13,063 bases of DNA from JARRRL01 sp037380725 (GTDB lineage Bacteria > Pseudomonadota > Gammaproteobacteria > Pseudomonadales > JANQJO01), in contig JARRRL010000145.1 in assembly GCA_037380725.1 (NCBI GenBank), positions 1 to 13,063 of the forward strand. Reading direction: 5' to 3'. Every line of letters begins with the position of its first letter. Position 1 is the first letter of the stretch. The translations under genes were made by a program, and so were the position numbers. Of the stretch, positions 6,356 to 13,063 are shown piece after piece. Below the pieces are notes generated by a model. The model was not told the origin of the DNA and did not search any database. It saw only the letters and a list, made by a program, of their open reading frames with translations.

Positions 6356-8180
6356 AGCAGTACGCACACCGCATGCCGTTGTGGGGATTGATTTGGGCAC
6401 AACGCACTGCGTAATGGCCTGGCAAGTTTACGGTGTGGAATCGCATGATCAACCTGAGACCGCTGGCGTACTCAGCGTACCGCAATTGGTAGCGGGTGGT
6501 ACGGTAGAGTGCCGGGATCAATTACCCTCATTTATGTATTTTCCTTCTGAACTGGAATTTGCCGAAGGCGAACTGACCTTGCCGTGGTCTGGGTCAGCGA
6601 GCAACGCTTCCTCGGTGATTGTGGGCGAATTGGCGCGTCGATTGGGTGTGAAAACGCCGGGTCGTTGGTTATCCAGTGCAAAAAGCTGGTTGTGCCATGG
6701 AGGTGAAGATCGTCAAGCGCCGATTTTGCCGGTGGAGCCGCTGGAGGGGGTGACGTGCATCAGTCCGGTGGCTGCTAGTCAGGCTTATCTTGAGCATTTG
6801 TCGGCGGCGTGGTCTCACGCTTACCCGGAACATCCCCTAGCAGAACAACAGGTGGTGGTGACGATACCGGCTTCGTTCGATCCTGTGGCGCGCGAGTTGA
6901 CAGCCCAAGCGGTGCAAGCGGCGGGTATGACATCGGTGACCTTGTTGGAGGAACCACAGGCTGCATTGTACGCGTGGTTGTTGACGCACCCAGACTGGCG
7001 AGATCACGTCGCCGTGGGCGATACGCTGTTGGTGGTTGATGTGGGTGGGGGTACCACGGATTTGTCGTTGATTCAGGTCAATGATGAAGCGGGGCAGTTG
7101 GTCTTAGAGCGTGTTGCGGTTGGTAACCACATTTTGTTGGGTGGTGACAACATGGATTTGGCGCTGGCCTACTCGATCAAACAGACCTTAGAGAGTGAAG
7201 GAAAGCGCTTAGAGCGATGGCAATTGGTTGCGCTGACCCAGAGTTGTCGAGAAGCAAAAGAGCTGCTGCTGTCGGATTCGACCTTGGACACGGTACCCGT
7301 GACGGTGCCTGGGCGCGGCTCGAAACTGTTGGGGAATACGCTTCGAGCAGTGTTGACCCGCGATGTGCTAAATCAGGTTTTGTTGGAAGGTTTTTTGTCA
7401 CCGTGTGCGATAACAGATCGTCCGCGACAGGCTGTACGGGGCGCCTTGGTTGAAAAAGGATTGCCGTATGCGCAAGACGCAAGTATCACACGACACATTG
7501 CTCATTTTTTAACACAACAGGCGCGTGAATCCGATGAAAACGGTTTTATTGTGCCACAGAAAATTTTGTTGAATGGCGGTGTCTTCAAATCGCCGTTACT
7601 CACCGATCGTCTTGTAAGCGTGATTCAATCTTGGCTGGACCCGCTTGGGGTCAGTGTGACGGTGTTGGATGGGGTTGACTTAGATTTAGCGGTGGCGCGT
7701 GGAGCGGCTTATTATGGACAGGTAGCTGCGGGATGCGGTGTGCGCATTCGCAGTGGTTTGGCCAGTACATACTACGTGGGTGTAGAGTCCGCTATGCCCG
7801 CTATTCCAGGCTTTGAGCCACCCTTACACGCCGTGTGTGTGGCACCGTTTGGATTGGAAACGGGTGAGACAGCCAGTTTGGACAGTCAAGAGTTTCACTT
7901 GGTTGTGGGTGAGGCGGCTCAGTTTCGGTTTTTCGGTTCAACGGTTCGTAAAACAGACGCATTGGGTCAAGTACTTGAAATGTGGAAAGATGGTGAGTTG
8001 GTGGAACTGCCGACGATCGAAGTGAATCTGACAGCGGAGCATTTTGCAGTAGGGGAAGCGGTGCCTGTCCGCTTGTCGGCGAGTCTGTCAGAAATAGGTA
8101 CATTGGAAATTCAAGCGATCGCACGTGGTGATGCAGAGCGCTGGAAGGTGGCCTTGGAAGTGCGTGACCAGACACGTTAA
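6348..8180 (+). CDS. Divergent Hsp70-family chaperone, lidless, 610 residues
   Basis: Hsp70-family ATPase with a complete actin-like nucleotide-binding domain: phosphate-1 GIDLGTTHC (residues 13-21), SAKSWL, TIPASFDPVARELT, LLEEPQAALYAW, phosphate-2 VDVGGGTTDLSL (Asp 231), GGDNMDLALA, and adenosine motif LLNGGVFKSPLL (Asn 409). It differs from DnaK after about residue 450. There is a shortened beta-type domain (VGEAAQFRFFGSTVRKTDALG, then VPVRLSASLSEIGTLEIQAIA) and no helical lid or EEVD-like tail. This is the short member of the unusual Hsp70 pairs found next to DUF2760 genes; their clients are not known to me. ATG 6348 lies 27 bases after the DUF2760 stop without an obvious ribosome site, which suggests coupling. 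The second Hsp70 follows after 141 bases. Confidence 0.93.
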   Translation: MSEAVRTPHAVVGIDLGTTHCVMAWQVYGVESHDQPETAGVLSVPQLVAGGTVECRDQLPSFMYFPSELEFAEGELTLPWSGSASNASSVIVGELARRLGVKTPGRWLSSAKSWLCHGGEDRQAPILPVEPLEGVTCISPVAASQAYLEHLSAAWSHAYPEHPLAEQQVVVTIPASFDPVARELTAQAVQAAGMTSVTLLEEPQAALYAWLLTHPDWRDHVAVGDTLLVVDVGGGTTDLSLIQVNDEAGQLVLERVAVGNHILLGGDNMDLALAYSIKQTLESEGKRLERWQLVALTQSCREAKELLLSDSTLDTVPVTVPGRGSKLLGNTLRAVLTRDVLNQVLLEGFLSPCAITDRPRQAVRGALVEKGLPYAQDASITRHIAHFLTQQARESDENGFIVPQKILLNGGVFKSPLLTDRLVSVIQSWLDPLGVSVTVLDGVDLDLAVARGAAYYGQVAAGCGVRIRSGLASTYYVGVESAMPAIPGFEPPLHAVCVAPFGLETGETASLDSQEFHLVVGEAAQFRFFGSTVRKTDALGQVLEMWKDGELVELPTIEVNLTAEHFAVGEAVPVRLSASLSEIGTLEIQAIARGDAERWKVALEVRDQTR

Positions 8181-8222
8181 CCTTAATACGCCAACCTTAC
8201 ACGCTTAACCCTACACGTTAAT
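8174..8222 (+). repeat. Degenerate 13-14 bp tandem repeat after the first Hsp70
   Basis: Three and a half units begin with ACG: ACGTTAACCTTAAT, ACGCCAACCTTAC, ACGCTTAACCCTAC and a partial ACGTTAAT. The first unit contains the Hsp70 stop codon (8178-8180). Units differ at a few positions, so the array is old or under loose constraint. Confidence 0.65.
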
Positions 8223-8251
8223 AATGGCGCCAGCTTATAGAATTGTTTATG

Positions 8252-8289
8252 CGTGACGCTCGTAAGAGATGTTGAAATGGATCGTCACG
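8252..8289 (+). other. 7-bp inverted repeat between the two Hsp70 genes
   Basis: CGTGACG (8252-8258) and CGTCACG (8283-8289) are perfect inverse complements with a 24-base loop, 32 bases before the second Hsp70 start. It could be a weak hairpin that changes expression of the downstream gene, or an operator half-site pair. There is no terminating T-run, only GGTTTTG. Confidence 0.3.
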
Positions 8290-8321
8290 GGTTTTGTAAC
8301 AGAATGGCTGAGGAGTAAGCG

Positions 8322-11300
8322 GTGAGTTCGGCTCGTTTTGTGGTGGGCATAGACCTAGGGACAACACATTGCTGTTTGGCCTATGCACCGCTTGCTGAGC
8401 CACAGGCCATTCAAATATTGCCTGTGCTGCAACGCGTGGGGCCTGGACAGATCGCTGAACGTCCCCTTTTACCCAGTGTTCGCTATCATCCGACGCCAGA
8501 AGAACGTCACGCTGAAGGGGCACTGCTGCCTTGGCCTATTGCTGCTTTGGAAGGTGAGCGTGACGTAGCCTGGTTTGGTGAGTACGCGCGGTGGTTAGGC
8601 GGCAGAAGTTTAGGGCGCTGTGTTACCAGTGCGAAGAGTTGGCTTTCACACCCACGTGTGGACCGAGCGGCGCCTATTTTACCTTGGGATGAGTCGACGC
8701 TTGAAACATCCATATTGCGTGACNNNNNNNNNNNNNNNNNNNNNNNNNNNNNNNNNNNNNNNNNNNNNNNNNNNNNNNNNNNNNNNNNNNNNNNNNNNNN
8801 NNNNNNNNNNNNNNNNNNNNGTGGCGAGTGCTTCCTATCTGAATTATTTACGTTGTGCGTGGGAATACGCCTTTCCGGATGCGCCACTGGTTCAGCAGAC
8901 CGTGGTGGTTACCTTGCCCGCTTCTTTTGATGACTTGGCTCGAGTTATGACGCGACAGGCCTGTCGATTAGCGGGTTTACCTGAAGTGCATTTACTGGAA
9001 GAGCCTACCGCCGCTTGTTACGACTGGTTTCGGCAGGTGCAATCGGGTGATTTGTCTGTGCCGGATCGACTCAGCCGTATTTTGGTGTGTGATATTGGTG
9101 GCGGTACAACCGATTTCAGTCTCTTGGCGGTCACGCAATGGGAGCCTACGTTGCATTTACAGCGAATTGCCGTGGGTGAGCACCTCATGTTGGGTGGTGA
9201 CAACATCGATTTAGCGCTTGCGACGCAAGTTGAGCAAAGCCTGGCTGCTGAGCAAAACGAGACAACGCAACGGAATCGAAATGGTTTTAATTTGGCGCAA
9301 TTGTCACAGCTCATGGCGCAAACGCGTACGGCCAAAGAGGTGTTGCTGTCGGAATCTGCGCCGGAATCGGCTTCTGTGACCTTGCTGGGGCAAGGGCGTG
9401 GATTGATGGCGAGCGCCAAAACGGCTACCTTACGGCGTGATCAGGTTCGTGATGTGGTGCTGGAAGGTTATTTTCCTCACGTTGATTTGGATGTGCCTGT
9501 AGTCCAAGATCGTGGTGGGTTGAAAGCCTTTGGCCTGCCGTACGCGCGGGATGCGGCGGTGACGCGGCATTTAGCGGCGTTTTTGCGTAAACACGGCACG
9601 ACGGCAGGGACGGATGGTTCAAAATCGGTGATATTACCCGATGCGGTGATCATGAATGGTGGCCTTTTTAACAGTCCTTTATTGCGTCAGCGTATTGTGG
9701 ATCAGCTGTCCCATTGGACGGGGCAGACTGTCGCGTTGTTGCCCAATACAGATCCCAATTACTCGGTTGCACGAGGTGCGGTGGCGTTTGGGGCGGCTTT
9801 GAGTGGGGTTTCACATAAAATTGTGGCCACCTTACCGCGACATTATTTTTTATTGCCGGCTGGGTTAACGGATCAAGGAATTTGTTTGTTGCCGAAAGGC
9901 AGTGAGACCGCGCAGCGTCATTACTTGGGTCAGCAATTTGCATTGCGTGTGGGTGAACCGGTACAGATGGACGTGGTGGCCAGTACGCATCCGCGGGCTT
10001 TTGTTGTGGGTGAGGTGGCACCATTGCAGGATATTAGCCCCGTTCCGTTGCCCCCATTGCGCGTAACGGTTCCACCACCATCGAGTAACAGTCCCTCAGC
10101 GTGTACGGAGTCAAAACAAGATGCGTGTGATGCCGTGATTCGTGAAGTGCCTGTGCGCCTGTCGGCCAGTGCGACAGATATTGGCACTTTACAGTTAAGT
10201 TGCGAACCTGATCCGCAGTCTTCAGAAGCGATACGTTGGCCGACTGGACAGTGCTGGCAGTTTGAGTTTGAGGTGCTTGAGCCTACCGGGCGTCACATCG
10301 AGCATACGATACCGGAATCGGTAAATTTTCCCGAATCTCATCCGAAACTCACGCATGCGCGAGCCGCGATACGAACCGTTTTTGGTAAAGCAAGCGCTAA
10401 AGCGGCCAGCGATTTGCCACCTGGCAAATTGCGAGCGCGCTTAGAAAAAGTATTGGGTCCACGCGATGATTGGAATGTGATGACTTTGAGAGGGATAGCC
10501 GATGAGCTGTTGGCGTGTATGAAACGTCGACGTCGTTCGGATACTCACGAACGAGTGTGGTGTTGGTTAACGGGTTTTTGTTTGCGTCCCGGTTATGGCG
10601 CTCCCGATGATGCGGAACGTATGGCTAAAATATGGTCTATTTTTGATGCGGGTTTACAATATGACTCTGAATCTCAGAACCAAAGTCAATGGTGGTTACT
10701 GTGGCGTCGAGTCAGTGGTGGGTTGGGAGCTGCTGAGCAGATTTGTCTTGTGAATGCGGTAGAGTCGCTCTTGGATCGATTGCAGTCGAGTCGTCGTCAA
10801 CAGAGCGCTAAAGCGCGGGCGTTATTGGATGCTCAGGCAGCCGGGCAGGCCGATGCAATCCGTTTAGTGGGAACCTTAGAACGTTTGCCGCTTGCGCGGC
10901 GCGAAGCGCTTGGGCGGCGTATATTGGGTCTGTTAGAAGCGGATTTAAATAACGAGAGTTTATGGTGGAGTTTGGGGCGTTTGGGCGCGCGTCGGCGTTT
11001 AAGTCCGGTGCTTTCTCATGCGGAGGCTTGTGACGCAGACGGTGTCGTTCTAGCGCCCGATTGCGTGGCGCCGTGGTTGTGTGTGGTCATGGAGTGGTTA
11101 CAGGGTTTTAAACAGAGTGCTACTAAAATGAGTACTAAAAACCTGGCTGTGGAAGCGGCTACTTTTGCGTTATTTCAGATGAGTCAGCGTGTCGATGAGG
11201 TAGCGCTGAATATTAATGAGACCTTGGCGGAGCAGGTGGTCGCGTATTTAGTGGAATTTAAAGTGCCAAACCGGTGGTGTGAGGCGATTCAACACGTCTG

Positions 11301-11376
11301 TTCTGATGATAAACAAGATGAAAAACGGCGCGTGGGGGAGCAGATGCCATACGGCATTCGGTTGATCAGTCGATAA
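8322..11376 (+). CDS. Large divergent Hsp70 with C-terminal DUF3731-type domain, interrupted by an N gap
   Basis: Second Hsp70-family ATPase, about 985 residues plus a gap. GTG 8322 has AGGAG at 8311-8315, six bases away. Before the gap are 134 residues with phosphate-1 GIDLGTTHCCLAY, LPSVRYHP, SAKSWLSHP and AAPILPW. After the gap the frame resumes at VASASYLNYLRCAWEYAFP with LPASFDDLARVMTRQA, LLEEPTAACYDWF, phosphate-2 CDIGGGTTDFSLL (Asp at 9091-9093) and adenosine motif MNGGLFNSPLLRQR. A Pro/Ser-rich insertion (about 10033-10140) splits the beta domain. The last 330 residues or so (from HPKLTHARAAIRTVFGKA, through VWCWLTGFCLRPGYGAPDDAER, to the end MPYGIRLISR) match the helical DUF3731 region of long YegD-like Hsp70s. 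Pre-gap and post-gap frames disagree only because the 97 Ns are not a multiple of three. This is most likely one intact gene. It probably works with the shorter Hsp70 upstream. Confidence 0.9.
8724..8820. other. Assembly gap (97 N) inside the second Hsp70 gene
   Basis: Ninety-seven unknown bases. The upstream coding part ends exactly on a codon boundary (8723) and the downstream part resumes on a codon boundary (8821), so the true length must be a multiple of three, which 97 is not. In the neighbouring Hsp70 only nine residues separate ILPVEP from VAAS. Here ten are already present between ILPWDE and the gap, so probably only a few residues are missing unless there is an insertion. Confidence 0.9.
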
Positions 11377-11438
11377 TACTGTTTTTTTGAGGGAGGGGGT
11401 ATCTCGTTCGGCGGTTTTTTGTTTAACGCTTTCTTATT

Positions 11439-11527
11439 CTGTCCATTTTGCTCTGTCTTTCTTGTTTCTGCTTTTCTTGTTTCTGTCTTTCTTATTTCTG
11501 CCCTTTTTGTTTTGCCTCTGCTTATTT
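11439..11527 (+). repeat. Degenerate 15-bp pyrimidine-rich tandem repeat
   Basis: Units start CTG at 11453, 11468, 11483 and 11498, exactly 15 bases apart (CTGTCTTTCTTGTTT, CTGCTTTTCTTGTTT, CTGTCTTTCTTATTT, CTGCCCTTTTTGTTT). Less exact units flank them at 11439 and 11513. The + strand is almost pure T and C across the array. Translated, it gives a repeating FLFLLFLFL pattern, but no ribosome site supports a protein. Confidence 0.75.
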
Positions 11528-11713
11528 AATGTGACACAAATTGCTTTTTGCCTGCTGATTTTTCTTGCGTGATTTTTTACGCTCGGGCAGATAATCCACC
11601 ATTAGCGTGCCAGTATTCGCTTGGTTTATGAGCCCAAATAAAAGCAAAATGGCATGGGTCATTCTTGTGATCATGTCATTGAGTAAGCCGAAATAGCACG
11701 TTCCTTTTTTTGT

Positions 11714-11739
11714 TGAGCAGGTTTTCTGAGCAGGTTCGC
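11714..11739 (+). repeat. 13-bp tandem repeat upstream of the universal stress gene
   Basis: TGAGCAGGTTTTC (11714-11726) and TGAGCAGGTTCGC (11727-11739) are adjacent. A degraded third copy, TGAACATGC, follows at 11740. The copies differ at two positions. It may be slippage or a pair of operator sites about 190 bases before the stress gene. Confidence 0.65.
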
Positions 11740-11904
11740 TGAACATGCTAAGCTGATTAAAGAGTATTAATGAAAGACTACAGTGCGATTTGTTTTAATG
11801 ATTTTCGAAAAAGAAAGCACCTGGTTGTGGGATGGACTGGGTTGTGACGAGTTGGGACCGATGTCGTTGCGAAGGGTAATGGTGCGTACAGCGGGTTCTT
11901 CTTG

Positions 11905-12435
11905 ATGATCAGAACAATTTTATACCCCACAGACCTCGGTTTGCATGGTGCTTTCATGCTTCAGCATGTGGTTGAATTGGCGGTTCGGTACGATGCGAAA
12001 GTGATTGCGTTGCACGCGGTTGAACCGCTGGGCGTGTTCGCCGACGCCGTACTGGAGACTTATATTCCGCAAGACATGATTGGTGACTTGCGTCAATATG
12101 GTATGCCAGCCGTCATGGAAGCCATTCGGCAGCAAGTGATTGAAGCGTTTGAAGAGGATTTCATCGATTTGCCCGTAGAGCCGAATCGATTCAGTGACGT
12201 GCGTGTTGTGTGTGGTGCGCCCGCTGACGTAATCCTTGAACAGCAGAAATTGGTGAATGCCGACTTGATTGTTATGGGGTCTTGTGGTGCGGATAACGTT
12301 CATCCGGGGCCATTGGGCTCAACGGCCAGTAAAGTATTGCAAGGCGCGTTGGTGCCGGTGTATTTGGTGCCGGTTGTTAAGAATCGCACGTCGGTTGAGA
12401 CCTCGTTCTTATCGCTGAAACGGCCCTCTGAGTGA
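11905..12435 (+). CDS. Universal stress protein, UspA family
   Basis: Single-domain universal stress protein of 176 residues (usual 140-160), cytoplasmic and probably dimeric. The start MIRTILYPTDLGLHG, from ATG 11905, is the classic Usp N-terminus; a TTG at 11902 is also in frame but gives only one extra residue. The ribosome site is weak. AKVIALHAVEP is the second strand. The nucleotide-binding loop is complete: VCGAPADVILEQ, then ADLIVMGSCGADNVHPGPLGST, fitting G-2x-G-9x-G-S (Gly 125, Gly 128, Gly 138, Ser 139), so ATP binding is expected. VPVYLVPV ends the domain, followed by a polar tail of about 20 residues. It stands alone between a long non-coding region and a convergent permease gene, so it is probably monocistronic. 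The exact stress it serves cannot be told. Confidence 0.92.
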   Translation: MIRTILYPTDLGLHGAFMLQHVVELAVRYDAKVIALHAVEPLGVFADAVLETYIPQDMIGDLRQYGMPAVMEAIRQQVIEAFEEDFIDLPVEPNRFSDVRVVCGAPADVILEQQKLVNADLIVMGSCGADNVHPGPLGSTASKVLQGALVPVYLVPVVKNRTSVETSFLSLKRPSE

Positions 12436-12441
12436 GCAGAA

Positions 12442-12461
12442 TTAAAAAAGCTTAAAAAAGC
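12442..12461. repeat. Perfect 10-bp tandem duplication between convergent genes
   Basis: TTAAAAAAGC occurs twice in direct succession (12442-12451 and 12452-12461). The second copy includes the stop codon of the permease gene (TAA on the - strand at 12452-12454). Read on the - strand it gives two T6 tracts just after the permease stop, which might help transcription end, but no GC-rich stem precedes them. Confidence 0.7.
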
Positions 12462-13063
12462 GCGTATTTTATTCCTAAACCAAGCAGTGCGCTGGCCAGC
12501 ATCGGTCGAAGCCATTGATCAGGCATTCGGGCTGCCGAATGCGTACCAAGATGAATAGCGGGAATTGAGCCCACAAGCAGCGCGCCCAGCAAAACAAAAT
12601 CCACATTTCCCAGCATCAAATGGCCCAGTCCCCCGATCAAGGTGAGGGGAACCGCGTGCGCCAAATCAGTCCCTACAACGCGTACAGAACTGAATGTGGG
12701 ATATAGCACCAACAAAGCGGCGGTACAGATGGCTCCAGCGCCAACGGAGGAGAGCGTGACCAGTGCGCCCATGATGATGCCAATCACAAGCGTATATGTG
12801 GTGGTGCTGCGTTGGGTGAAGAGTGATCCGCCTCGTTTTCCTACCCACGCGATCAGTTGTTTCTTGAATATCAATACCAGTGAGGTCAGAATGAGCATGA
12901 CGCCCAAACTTGATGTAATCAGAGATTGGTAGTCATTGGCGTCGCTGAAAAACAGAGAAAGTATCCAGACGGTGATGAGCGAGGTGGGCAGACTGCCTAT
13001 GGCTAGTATTTTTACAGTTTTCCAGTCAATGCTTTTTTTACGGTGATGTGCAATGACGCCACT
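12452..13063 (-). CDS. TauE/SafE-type (TSUP) membrane permease, 5' end beyond window
   Basis: C-terminal 203 residues of a TSUP-family permease, proteins associated with export of sulfite or other sulfur/organosulfur anions across the inner membrane. The frame is open to the window edge, starting SGVIAHHRKKSIDWKTVKIL, so the real start and the first glycine-rich repeat lie outside; the family is usually about 250-270 residues. The second repeat is complete: IGIIMGALVTLSSVGAGAICTAALLVLYP, then VVGTDLAHAVPLTLIGGLGHL, GNVDFVLLGALLVGSIPAIHLG, RMPDQWLRPMLASALLGLGIKY and stop. Four to five membrane helices are visible. A TTG at 12907 is an internal in-frame codon and not the start. It is convergent with the universal stress gene, with 16 bases between stops. 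The substrate cannot be assigned from the sequence. Confidence 0.92.
   Translation of the reverse strand, partial: SGVIAHHRKKSIDWKTVKILAIGSLPTSLITVWILSLFFSDANDYQSLITSSLGVMLILTSLVLIFKKQLIAWVGKRGGSLFTQRSTTTYTLVIGIIMGALVTLSSVGAGAICTAALLVLYPTFSSVRVVGTDLAHAVPLTLIGGLGHLMLGNVDFVLLGALLVGSIPAIHLGTHSAARMPDQWLRPMLASALLGLGIKYALF

Larger units (their letters stand above)
11377..11904. other. 528-base intergenic region without a convincing gene
   Basis: Between the second Hsp70 and the universal stress gene. It holds a pyrimidine-rich repeat array (11439-11527) and a 13-bp tandem duplication (11714-11739). A weak open frame on the - strand (11522-11746) contains one hydrophobic segment and a basic tail but no ribosome site. 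TATTAA at 11765-11770 might be a -10 box for the stress gene, with a poor -35. The last 90 bases are G-rich (for example GGTTGTGGGATGGACTGGG) and show nothing recognisable. Confidence 0.6.

Noticed and set aside
11367..11388. Terminator-like CAGT...ACTG stem followed by T7 at the end of the second Hsp70
   Set aside because: The stem is only four base pairs and overlaps the stop codon; too weak to call.
11387..11572. 61-residue Phe/Leu-rich open frame on the + strand
   Set aside because: Its content is simply the translation of the pyrimidine-rich 15-bp repeat; it has a TTG start and no positioned ribosome site.
11522..11746. 74-residue open frame on the - strand with a hydrophobic segment and a Lys/Arg-rich tail
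   Set aside because: No ribosome site before any of its start codons, no family resemblance, and it overlaps low-complexity non-coding sequence. Cannot be supported as a gene, though a small membrane protein is not fully excluded.
1..13063. tRNA genes, CRISPR arrays, insertion sequences, or phage or plasmid genes
   Set aside because: Looked for tRNA T-loop patterns, regularly spaced palindromic repeats, and transposase or integrase motifs; none seen.

Overview
The window looks like a piece of a gammaproteobacterial draft chromosome of roughly 50% GC. The best lineage clue is a CmoM-type tRNA methyltransferase, because the cmo5U34 pathway is mainly gammaproteobacterial. The TgpA-type transglutaminase and the other proteins also read like Pseudomonas-type relatives. 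Every gene but the last is on the + strand. A run of 97 Ns at 8724-8820 shows that this is scaffolded draft sequence. No tRNA, rRNA, CRISPR array or insertion sequence was seen.

Region 1 (1-3832) is a MoxR ATPase - DUF58 - TgpA cluster. The MoxR ATPase is cut by the window edge but otherwise intact. Both following genes are broken, and in each a conserved internal stretch is missing and the frame changes at the same point. In the DUF58 gene, roughly 50 residues are lost near base 1400. In tgpA, roughly 15 residues are lost near base 2320, between the membrane domain and the transglutaminase domain. Either this membrane/periplasm system is decaying or the assembly lost short pieces here.

Region 2 (3833-5019) holds a CmoM-like wobble-uridine methyltransferase, then an AT-rich leader of 266 bases.

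Region 3 (5020-11376) looks like one co-directional chaperone module. It comprises an unrecognised 175-residue protein, a membrane-anchored DUF2760 protein, a lidless divergent Hsp70 of 610 residues, and a second, larger divergent Hsp70 of about 990 residues ending in a DUF3731-type helical domain. No DnaJ or GrpE gene accompanies them. The small proteins may be dedicated partners of the two Hsp70s. This set is the most interesting, least understood system in the window. The N gap lies inside the second Hsp70, and comparison with its neighbour suggests that only a few residues are really missing.

Region 4 (11377-13063) starts with about 530 non-coding bases that carry a degenerate 15-bp pyrimidine-rich repeat and a 13-bp tandem duplication. 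A universal stress protein follows, then, convergent to it on the - strand, the C-terminal part of a TauE/SafE-type permease running off the window. Short imperfect or perfect tandem duplications of 10-15 bp recur in most intergenic gaps, a modest signature of slippage in this genome.
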